A stretch of DNA of 12,211 bases from positions 1 to 12,211 of the forward strand of contig WQUF01000230.1 of the NCBI GenBank assembly GCA_009785875.1. The letters run 5' to 3'. The position numbers were made by a program, and so were the translations under genes. Positions 7,583 through 12,211 of the stretch are shown piece after piece. The notes below the pieces were generated by a model. It was not told the DNA's origin and searched no databases. It saw only the letters and a program-made list of their open reading frames with translations. The stretch comes from Oscillospiraceae bacterium (GTDB lineage: Bacteria > Bacillota > Clostridia > Clostridiales > Clostridiaceae). Every line of letters starts with the position of its first letter. The stretch's first letter is position 1.

Positions 7583-8710
7583 ATGAATAGAAAAAGTCGC
7601 ATTATTGCTTCATTACTGGCATTTACACTTTATGCGAACTCTTCTGCCGTTTATGCGACAGGAGTAGATGAGCTTAAAAATCAAGTTGAAGTAAATCAGA
7701 CAGAACTAGACAATGTGATGAAAGAACTTGGCAAATTGGAAAGTGAACTACAAAAGACAAATAACGACATTGAAGTTGCGATGAGTAATGTACAAGCTAC
7801 CGATAATGAAATTGCAAAAGTTAAAATGGATATTGAAAAAACAAGCAATGATCTTACTATAGCAAAACAGGACAAAGCTGACAAAGAGAAAGAATATGGT
7901 GACAGGCTAGTAGAGATATACAAAAAAGGTAAATTTGATTATTTATCTTATATTCTTGCTTCAAACGATATCGAAAATATTGTCACAAGATTTGAGCTAG
8001 CTCAAAAAGCATTTGAATATGATCAAAGTGTCATTGCTGAAATGCAGAGTAAGCAAGATGCTATTGATAATAAATTGTCCGAGCTTAATAGCCAAAATGA
8101 AAGTCTAAATACCCTGTTAGATTCTAGGCAAAAGGTTCTTGATGATTTGAACAGTCTGAAGGCTGATGAAGAAACAAAGAGGGATGCATTAAATGTAAAG
8201 AAAGATCAACATAAAAATGAAATTGCTCAGTTACAAAAGCAAATTGATGATCTTATGAGCCAAATTGTACAACCTGTTGTTACAAATAATAACAATGTAG
8301 CTTCAAATAATGTTGCAAGTGTTCCTGCTCAGCAGCAAGTAAACGTTAATAGAGGAGATACTGGTGGATCAAGTGATATAGTAAATTACGCTGCTCAATT
8401 TTTAGGGGTTCCTTATGTCTGGGGTGGGACAAGCCCTGCTGGTTTTGATTGTTCAGGATTTGCACAATATGTCTATTTACACGCAGCTGGAATTTCATTA
8501 CCTAGAATAGCCGCTGATCAGCAAAATGCTGGATATGCAGTCTCAACACCTGAAAGGGGAGATTTAGTGTTCTTTGGTTATCCAGCTTATCACGTAGCGA
8601 TATATGTTGGCAATGGTACTATTATTCAAGCTCCATCATCTGGAGATGTGGTGAAATATACTCCATTAGCTTATATGAGCGATTATGCAGGAGCTAGAAG
8701 ATATAGATAG
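7583..8710 (+). CDS. Secreted coiled-coil NlpC/P60 endopeptidase (copy 1)
   Basis: This is a 375-residue cell-wall hydrolase with a CwlO-like layout. A signal peptide covers residues 1-25, with likely cleavage after AVYA (residue 25). A long coiled-coil region (about 28-228) is rich in Glu, Lys, Leu and Asn heptads. A short Asn/Val/Gln linker (about 229-260) follows, then a C-terminal NlpC/P60 (C40) domain (about 262-375). Catalytic residues are C290 in FDCSGF and H337 in YHVAIYVG. The third position is Q349 in IIQAPSSG, where many relatives have His. Family members cut D-gamma-glutamyl-diamino acid bonds in peptidoglycan stems. The coiled coil in such proteins usually restrains activity or docks to a partner such as an FtsEX-type complex, which is not in the window. 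AGGAGG lies 4 bases before the ATG. The gene has its own promoter and terminator. Confidence 0.93.
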   Translation: MNRKSRIIASLLAFTLYANSSAVYATGVDELKNQVEVNQTELDNVMKELGKLESELQKTNNDIEVAMSNVQATDNEIAKVKMDIEKTSNDLTIAKQDKADKEKEYGDRLVEIYKKGKFDYLSYILASNDIENIVTRFELAQKAFEYDQSVIAEMQSKQDAIDNKLSELNSQNESLNTLLDSRQKVLDDLNSLKADEETKRDALNVKKDQHKNEIAQLQKQIDDLMSQIVQPVVTNNNNVASNNVASVPAQQQVNVNRGDTGGSSDIVNYAAQFLGVPYVWGGTSPAGFDCSGFAQYVYLHAAGISLPRIAADQQNAGYAVSTPERGDLVFFGYPAYHVAIYVGNGTIIQAPSSGDVVKYTPLAYMSDYAGARRYR

Positions 8711-8766
8711 ATTGCCAAGTAAAATTATGGAACATATTAAATACAAATTTTTATTTATAACATAAG

Positions 8767-8809
8767 AAGAAGGAAAGCATATGATTAAGTTATGTGATTT
8801 CCTTCTTTT
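8767..8809 (+). terminator. Terminator of first NlpC/P60 gene
   Basis: AAGAAGGAAA (8767-8776) pairs perfectly with TTTCCTTCTT (8798-8807), with an additional inner CATA/TATG pairing, and runs into TTTT. It lies 57 bases after the stop and is homologous to the element at 10644-10688. It also stands between the only clear promoter (7474-7502) and the second gene. Confidence 0.75.
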
Positions 8810-8818
8810 ACATTTACA

Positions 8819-8856
8819 TAGATGCAAGCATATCACAATAGAATAACATGCGTTTT
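8819..8856 (+). promoter_or_regulatory. Leader hairpin of second NlpC/P60 gene
   Basis: This is the counterpart of the 7522-7559 element. The arms have diverged to AGATGCA and TGCGTTT, but these still form 7 pairs as RNA if two G-U wobbles are allowed. The middle ACAATAGAATAAC is identical in both copies, and so is ACATCGTTCATTAGGAGG, which leads into the ribosome binding site. Preservation of pairing despite base changes favours an RNA-level role. Confidence 0.45.
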
Positions 8857-8879
8857 AACATCGTTCATTAGGAGGAAAT

Positions 8880-10592
8880 ATGAATAGAAAAAGTCGCATT
8901 ATTGCTTCATTACTGGCATTTACGCTTTTTACGAATGTTTCTATCGCTTATGCTACGGAAGTAGATGACCTTAGGAATCAAGTTGAAATGAATCAAACTG
9001 AGTTAGACAATGTGATGAAAGAACTTGGGAAAATGGAAAGCGACTTACAAAAGACAAATAACCAAATTGAAATTGCTTTGTATGATGTACAAGCTACCGA
9101 TAATGACATTGCAAAAATTAAAAAGGATATTGAAAAAACTAATGACGACCTTGCTAAAGCAAAAGAAGACAAAGCTAACAAAGAGGAAGAATATAAAGAT
9201 AGGCTTGTTGAAATATATAAAAAAGGTAAATTTGATTATTTATCTTATATTCTTTTATTTAATGATATTGAAAACATTGTCACAAGATTTGAATTGGCAC
9301 AAAAAGCTTTTGAATATGATCAAAGCGTTATTACTGAAATGCAAAGTAAACAAGAAGCTATTGATCAAAAATTGAACGAGCTTAATAAACAAAATGAAGC
9401 TTTAACTGCTTTGAGAGATGAAAAACAAAAGAAACTTGATGATTTGAACAGTCTAAAGATTGTTTATAAAGCAAAGAGTGATGAATTATATGCAATGCGA
9501 GATCAACATAAAAATGAGATTGCTCAGCTGAATAAGCAAATTGAAGAACTTGTGAAACCAATAGTTCAACCTGTACAAACTGCTGTTATAAGCAATAATG
9601 TTGCAGATGAAACCACAGCAGTTCCTAATAATGTTGCAGATGAAACTACAGCAGCTAATACCACAGCAGTTCCTAATAATGCTGCAGATGAAACTACAGC
9701 AGCTAATACTACAGCAGCTCCTGATAATGTTGCAGTTGAAACTTCAGCAGCTGCTAATGCCACTGAAGCCCCTAATGATGTTGCAGTTGAAACTTCAGCA
9801 GCAACTAATACCACTGAAGCCCCTAATGATGTTGCAGTTGAAACCTCAGCAGCAGCTAATACCACTGAAGCCCCTAATGATGTTGCAGTTGAAACCATAG
9901 CAGCAACTAATACCACTGCAGCTCCTGACAATGTTGCAGTTGAAACCAGAGCAGCAACTAATACCACCGCAGCTCCTGACAATGTTGCAGTTGAAACCAG
10001 AGCAGTAACTAATACCACCGCAGCTCCTGATAATGTTGTAGTTGAAACCAGAGCAGCAATTAATACCACTGCAGCTCCTAATAATGTTGCAGTTGAAACC
10101 AGAGCAGCAATTAATACCACAGCAGCTCCTAATAATGTTGCAGTTGAAACCAGAGCAGCAATTAATACCACTGCAGCTCCTAATAATGTTACAAGTGCTC
10201 CAGTTCAACAGCAACAAGTTAATAGAGGAGTAGAATATTCTGGAGGTTCTACCGATATAGTAAATTATGCAGCTCAATTCATAGGCGTTCCTTATGTTTG
10301 GGGTGGAACAAGTCCTGATATTGGTTTTGATTGTTCTGGCTTTGTCCAATATGTCTATTTACATGCTGCTGGAATTTCATTACCTAGAATAGCTGCTGAT
10401 CAACAAAATGCTGGATACGCAGTTTCAACACCTGAAAGGGGAGATTTAGTGTTCTTTGGTTATCCAGCTTATCATGTAGCAATATATGTTGGAAATGGTA
10501 CTATTATTCAAGCTCCATCATCTGGAGATGTGGTGAAATATACTCCATTAGCTTATATGAGCGATTATGCAGGAGCAAGAAGATATAGGTAA
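8880..10592 (+). CDS. Secreted coiled-coil NlpC/P60 endopeptidase with repeat linker (copy 2)
   Basis: This is a 570-residue tandem paralogue of the preceding gene. A signal peptide covers residues 1-25 (cleavage after IAYA), followed by a coiled coil (about 28-230) clearly homologous to copy 1. A 196-residue repeat array (239-434) comes next, then a C-terminal NlpC/P60 domain (about 457-570). Catalytic residues are C485 in FDCSGF, H532 in YHVAIYVG and Q544 in IIQAPSSG. The repeats explain essentially all of the 195-residue length difference from copy 1. They are rich in Thr, Ala, Pro, Asn and Val and look like a flexible wall-spanning spacer. The catalytic domain's last 75 residues are identical in the two proteins, so the bond cleaved is probably the same, while reach or inhibition may differ. 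AGGAGG lies just before the ATG. No clear promoter of its own was seen. Confidence 0.93.
   Translation: MNRKSRIIASLLAFTLFTNVSIAYATEVDDLRNQVEMNQTELDNVMKELGKMESDLQKTNNQIEIALYDVQATDNDIAKIKKDIEKTNDDLAKAKEDKANKEEEYKDRLVEIYKKGKFDYLSYILLFNDIENIVTRFELAQKAFEYDQSVITEMQSKQEAIDQKLNELNKQNEALTALRDEKQKKLDDLNSLKIVYKAKSDELYAMRDQHKNEIAQLNKQIEELVKPIVQPVQTAVISNNVADETTAVPNNVADETTAANTTAVPNNAADETTAANTTAAPDNVAVETSAAANATEAPNDVAVETSAATNTTEAPNDVAVETSAAANTTEAPNDVAVETIAATNTTAAPDNVAVETRAATNTTAAPDNVAVETRAVTNTTAAPDNVVVETRAAINTTAAPNNVAVETRAAINTTAAPNNVAVETRAAINTTAAPNNVTSAPVQQQQVNRGVEYSGGSTDIVNYAAQFIGVPYVWGGTSPDIGFDCSGFVQYVYLHAAGISLPRIAADQQNAGYAVSTPERGDLVFFGYPAYHVAIYVGNGTIIQAPSSGDVVKYTPLAYMSDYAGARRYR
9594..10181 (+). repeat. 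In-frame 51-bp minisatellite, 12 units
   Basis: Twelve tandem units encode residues 239-434 of the second NlpC/P60 protein: one of 33 bp, two of 48 bp, then nine of 51 bp. The 17-residue consensus is DNVAVETRAATNTTAAP. The first three units have ADETT; units 4-6 have VETSA and a TEAP ending; units 8-12 have VETRA and TAAP. The two complete units at 10080-10130 and 10131-10181 differ at one base, and so do the pair starting at 9927 and 9978. This graded pattern indicates stepwise recent expansion. All unit lengths are multiples of three, so copy-number change keeps the frame. Confidence 0.95.
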
Positions 10593-10643
10593 ATTGCGAA
10601 ACTAAATTATGAATATATTAATTACATATTTTATTTATTACAT

Positions 10644-10688
10644 AAGAGGGAAAAAAGCATCAATTAGGTTGAGTGATTTCCTTCTTTT
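10644..10688 (+). terminator. Terminator of second NlpC/P60 gene
   Basis: AAGAGGGAAA (10644-10653) pairs with TTTCCTTCTT (10677-10686) with one G-U pair, followed by TTTT. It is homologous to 8767-8809. The 3' arm is identical in the two copies, while the 5' arm changed only to a base that still pairs in RNA. Confidence 0.65.
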
Positions 10689-10701
10689 AATTTGTTAAAG
10701 C

Positions 10702-10732
10702 AAAAAAAGCAGAGAAAAACCTTTCTGCTTTT
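10702..10732. terminator. Bidirectional terminator between convergent genes
   Basis: AAAAGCAGA (10705-10713) is the exact reverse complement of TCTGCTTTT (10724-10732), with a 10-base loop. The run of seven A at 10702-10708 gives a T-run on the minus strand, so it serves the minus-strand gene ending at 10742. It also backs up the plus-strand terminator just before it. Confidence 0.8.
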
Positions 10733-10741
10733 ATAAAGAGA

Positions 10742-11062
10742 TTATACTAAATAAAAAAATGCATTGCATTCGTCGTATGTAATTTTCTTTTTAGCTAAGC
10801 TTTCGATTAGGTATATTTTATGACTATCTAAAGGAACTCGTATGTGTTTTAAAAAAGTGATAGCATGTTCGGTAGTTACTTTTCCTTCACCTAGTAATTC
10901 AAAAATATATTCCATACTTTTTGCCAGTTTATTTTGAGAAATCATATCAATATTATTAGACCTATAATATAATTTATCTAGTAAATAAATTGTAAAGTCA
11001 ATGTTGATTCTACCCTCTTTAAATACATTAAGGATTATCATCTTAAATTGTTTTTTATCCAT
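10742..11062 (-). CDS. Small helical protein of unknown function
   Basis: This is a 106-residue protein I do not recognise. It has no signal peptide, membrane segment or cysteine pair, and is rich in Lys, Ile, Leu and Glu, so it is probably a soluble helical protein. Three stretches share a loose pattern of hydrophobic helix, a Gly/Lys turn, Ile or Val, a polar residue, then a second helix: around residues 12-31 (KEGRINIDFTIYLL), 53-74 (GEGKVTTEHAITFL) and 86-105 (KKKITYDECNAFF). This suggests a repeated helix-turn-helix unit. GAGGTG (11073-11078) lies 10 bases before the ATG. The gene is convergent with the NlpC/P60 pair and divergent from dihydrofolate reductase, and a strong terminator follows it. 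A real gene is likely from the ribosome binding site, terminator and internal regularity; its function is unknown. Confidence 0.72.
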   Translation of the reverse strand: MDKKQFKMIILNVFKEGRINIDFTIYLLDKLYYRSNNIDMISQNKLAKSMEYIFELLGEGKVTTEHAITFLKHIRVPLDSHKIYLIESLAKKKITYDECNAFFYLV

Positions 11063-11108
11063 AGTTAAATTTCACCTCTAGTAAACAAATCAATATATAG
11101 AAAAACTC

Positions 11109-11138
11109 TCTATAATAAATGTATGAACTATATGTAAA
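11109..11138 (-). promoter_or_regulatory. Possible promoter of the small helical protein gene
   Basis: On the minus strand TTTACA (11138-11133) is followed after 18 bases by TATAGA (11114-11109). The predicted start is near 11102, giving a leader of about 40 bases. The match is modest and the region is very AT-rich, so this is tentative. Confidence 0.28.
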
Positions 11139-11241
11139 AATTTTATCATATTTCATCGGATAAGTACATATTTCTATGAAAATAATTATAAAATTAAGTA
11201 AATTTTTAATTATATTATATTTTAATGGATGTGAGTATATA

Positions 11242-11721
11242 ATGCTGAGTATAATTGTTGCAATAGGAAATAATAATGTAATTGGATTATATAATAAAAT
11301 GCCTTGGTACATTCCTGATGATTTAAAATATTTTAAAGAAAAGACTCTCGGAAAGACCGTGATAATGGGCAGAAAGACATTAGAATCTATCGGTGGACCT
11401 CTTAAGGATAGAAAAAATATAGTTATTTCAAGGAATAAAAGCTATAGTTCTGAAAGTTTTGAGGTATTACATGATTTTTCTGAAGTTAAGAAGTATATTG
11501 ATGATGATAATGAAAATTTTATAATTGGTGGTGCAGAAATTTACAGAGAGTTTTTACATTTCTGTGAGTTTTTATATGTGACAAGGGTTTATAAGGATTT
11601 TAAAGGTGATAAATTTTTTGATCATATCGATGAAAATGAGTGGAGAATAGTTAATGCTTCAGGGGTAAAAGACTATATGGATCTAAAATATGAATTTTTT
11701 GTGTATGAGAGATATAGTTAG
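11242..11721 (+). CDS. folA: Dihydrofolate reductase
   Basis: This 159-residue protein reduces dihydrofolate to tetrahydrofolate with NADPH in the cytosol, feeding thymidylate, purine and Met synthesis. Residues 1-9 (MLSIIVAIG) form the first strand. NKMPW (18-22) is the Met20 loop with M20. IPDDLKYFK places the catalytic acid at D27, the same number as in Escherichia coli. GRKTLESIG (43-51) and LKDRKNIVIS include R58, which binds the folate glutamate. IIGGAEIY (94-101) and T114 complete the cofactor and substrate site. Length is normal. An in-frame ATG at 11176 would add 22 residues that look like translated AT-rich leader. The start at 11242 is preferred because it begins the family's core strand and has GGATGTGAG 6 bases upstream. 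No thyA lies beside it in this window. Confidence 0.95.
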   Translation: MLSIIVAIGNNNVIGLYNKMPWYIPDDLKYFKEKTLGKTVIMGRKTLESIGGPLKDRKNIVISRNKSYSSESFEVLHDFSEVKKYIDDDNENFIIGGAEIYREFLHFCEFLYVTRVYKDFKGDKFFDHIDENEWRIVNASGVKDYMDLKYEFFVYERYS

Positions 11722-11747
11722 TCACCTCTATTTAGAAACTATAAATT

Positions 11748-11776
11748 ATAACATAATAGGATTATATGTATGTTAT
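11748..11776. repeat. 8-bp perfect inverted repeat
   Basis: ATAACATA (11748-11755) and TATGTTAT (11769-11776) are exact reverse complements 13 bases apart, 26 bases after the dihydrofolate reductase stop. There is no T-run, so it is not a standard terminator. A chance origin in AT-rich DNA is possible. Confidence 0.3.
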
Positions 11777-11798
11777 TAAACGGTTATCTAAAACATAT

Positions 11799-11830
11799 TT
11801 AAAGTTATTTGATATCACTTAATTTTTTTT
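11799..11830 (+). terminator. Possible terminator after dihydrofolate reductase
   Basis: TTAA-A-GT (11799-11805) can pair with ACTTAA (11817-11822) with a bulged A, plus a short inner TAT/ATA pairing. Eight T follow directly (11823-11830). The stem is weak and AT-rich; the T-run is the stronger evidence. It lies about 80 bases after the stop. Confidence 0.4.
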
Positions 11831-11943
11831 CAACCCCAACACAAATAAGCCATTTTCATAATCTCATTAAAAAACGGCAAACCCTTTAGTACCAATTATT
11901 CTATTTGGTTATCATCTTTTTTTAGCATCACCCCTGGTAATAG

Positions 11944-11984
11944 TGAATAATGAATAATGAATAATGAATAATGAATAATGAATA
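11944..11984. repeat. Heptanucleotide tandem repeat (TGAATAA)
   Basis: Five exact copies of TGAATAA plus six bases of a sixth run from 11944 to 11984 with no interruption. Because seven is not a multiple of three, every plus-strand frame meets TGA or TAA within the array, whereas the minus strand reads through without stops. It is intergenic, about 40 bases past the stop of the partial minus-strand gene. Perfect short arrays like this can change copy number by slippage. Confidence 0.92.
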
Positions 11985-12009
11985 GTTTCTTTATTTTACA
12001 CTTTTAGCT

Positions 12010-12021
12010 GCTTAATTAAGC
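12010..12021. repeat. 12-bp perfect palindrome
   Basis: GCTTAATTAAGC is self-complementary. One mismatch further out, C12008 pairs with G12023 and A12006 with T12025; GTTTTAG follows on the plus strand. It lies 5 bases beyond the stop of the partial minus-strand gene. It may be a small 3' hairpin or a protein site; there is no proper T-run on the minus strand. Confidence 0.4.
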
Positions 12022-12025
12022 TGTT

Positions 12026-12211
12026 TTAGTAACCTTGAGAGTGTTTGATTACTTCTTTGTAATCAGAGCTTCTAACCAAATCCATTGTCTCTTGTGTCAC
12101 ATATCCTTTCTTTAAAAACTGTTCCATATGGCTGTCGTTTAAAATCACCTTGAAGTATTTGTTTATCTCACCTTCTTTAAAAGTCTGGTACTTTGAAACT
12201 GCTTTCCCTCT
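12026..12211 (-). CDS. C-terminal fragment of an unrecognised gene, cut by window end
   Basis: The minus strand is open from the window edge (12211) to a TAA at 12028-12026, giving 61 residues with no start in view. The fragment begins RGKAVSKYQTFKEGEINKYF and ends EVIKHSQGY. It is charged and mixed helical, with no motif I recognise. The codon use and amino-acid composition look like real protein, richer in Gly, Tyr, Lys and Glu than random AT-rich translation. It is partial only because the window stops here. Immediately downstream lie the palindrome at 12010-12021 and the heptanucleotide repeat. Confidence 0.6.
   Translation of the reverse strand, partial: RGKAVSKYQTFKEGEINKYFKVILNDSHMEQFLKKGYVTQETMDLVRSSDYKEVIKHSQGY

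Larger units (their letters stand above)
7516..10688 (+). repeat. Tandem duplication of leader, NlpC/P60 gene and terminator
   Basis: The segment from about 7516 to 8809 and the one from about 8813 to 10688 are two copies of one unit: leader hairpin, ribosome binding site, gene, and terminator. Homology includes the 3' flank, which begins ATTGC in both and keeps the TTTCCTTCTTTT terminator arm. The left boundary falls just downstream of the predicted transcription start, so the promoter was not duplicated. The copies abut with only a few bases between them. Confidence 0.85.
11722..12025. other. Gene-free interval
   Basis: This interval of about 300 bases holds no supported gene. Its left part has the inverted repeat and possible terminator that follow dihydrofolate reductase. 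The middle (about 11831-11940) shows only a short ACCAA/TTGGT inverted repeat (11891-11909) and a ten-codon minus-strand reading frame at 11928. The right part has the heptanucleotide repeat and the palindrome next to the stop of the partial minus-strand gene. Confidence 0.6.

Noticed and set aside
9566..10171. A long minus-strand open frame across the repeat array (about 200 residues), and others at 9846-10349 (minus) and 9598-9900 (plus)
   Set aside because: These are by-products of a 51-bp periodic, stop-poor repeat. The plus-frame protein has signal peptide, coiled coil and catalytic domain; the other frames have no ribosome binding site and only low-complexity translations.
11176..11241. 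A 22-residue N-terminal extension of dihydrofolate reductase from an earlier in-frame ATG
   Set aside because: The family begins at the MLSIIVAIG strand, a ribosome binding site precedes 11242, and the extra residues are typical of translated AT-rich leader DNA.
11055..11312. A minus-strand open frame of 85 codons between the small unknown gene and dihydrofolate reductase
   Set aside because: It overlaps the start of dihydrofolate reductase and the start of the 106-residue gene. The translation is Ile/Tyr-rich, as expected from AT-rich non-coding DNA.
11898..11928. A ten-codon minus-strand frame starting MLKKDDNQIE just after AGGGGTG, recalling the N-termini of some IS transposases
   Set aside because: It stops after ten codons, the ribosome binding site is too close to the ATG, and the sequence beyond the stop shows no recognisable transposase or terminal inverted repeats. 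It could be a decayed remnant, but this cannot be supported.

Overview
The window reads as chromosomal DNA of a low-GC, spore-forming member of the Clostridia. The evidence is a strongly AT-rich base composition, GGAGG/GAGGTG-type ribosome binding sites in front of nearly every gene, a SleC-type spore cortex-lytic enzyme, PdaA-type muramic-lactam deacetylases and Gram-positive NlpC/P60 cell-wall hydrolases. No phage, plasmid, CRISPR, rRNA or tRNA signature was found. No species can be named from sequence alone.

Layout, left to right. (1) 84-1376, minus: a stand-alone AAA_14/DUF4143 ATPase, typical of accessory regions. (2) 1627-3033, plus: a free-standing condensation/PapA-like acyltransferase behind a good sigma-A promoter, closed by a bidirectional terminator at 3038-3080. 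(3) 6073 down to 3083, minus: a three-gene spore-cortex cluster. The order is a SleC-like lytic transglycosylase precursor, then two tandem PdaA-like polysaccharide deacetylases separated by 10 bases. (4) 6224-7381, plus: a cysteine-desulfurase-family class V aminotransferase, divergent from sleC. (5) 7474-10688, plus: a tandem duplication of a secreted coiled-coil NlpC/P60 endopeptidase. Each copy carries the same structured 5' leader and the same terminator. The second copy has gained a 12-unit, mostly 17-residue, Thr/Ala-rich repeat between coiled coil and catalytic domain. (6) 10742-11062, minus: a small unrecognised helical protein. (7) 11242-11721, plus: dihydrofolate reductase. (8) 11722-12025: gene-free DNA with a possible terminator, a heptanucleotide tandem repeat and a palindrome. 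(9) 12026 to the window end, minus: the C-terminal 61 residues of an unrecognised gene.

Working together: PdaA-type enzymes help make the muramic-delta-lactam of spore cortex peptidoglycan, and SleC-type enzymes degrade that cortex at germination. The minus-strand trio is therefore a maker-and-breaker set for one polymer. The two NlpC/P60 proteins probably act on vegetative wall peptide stems. The most unusual features are the recently expanded 51-bp minisatellite, the co-varying 5' leader hairpin of the NlpC/P60 pair, and the near-identity of the two catalytic domains at their 3' ends. I see no clear evidence for a wholly new multi-gene system.
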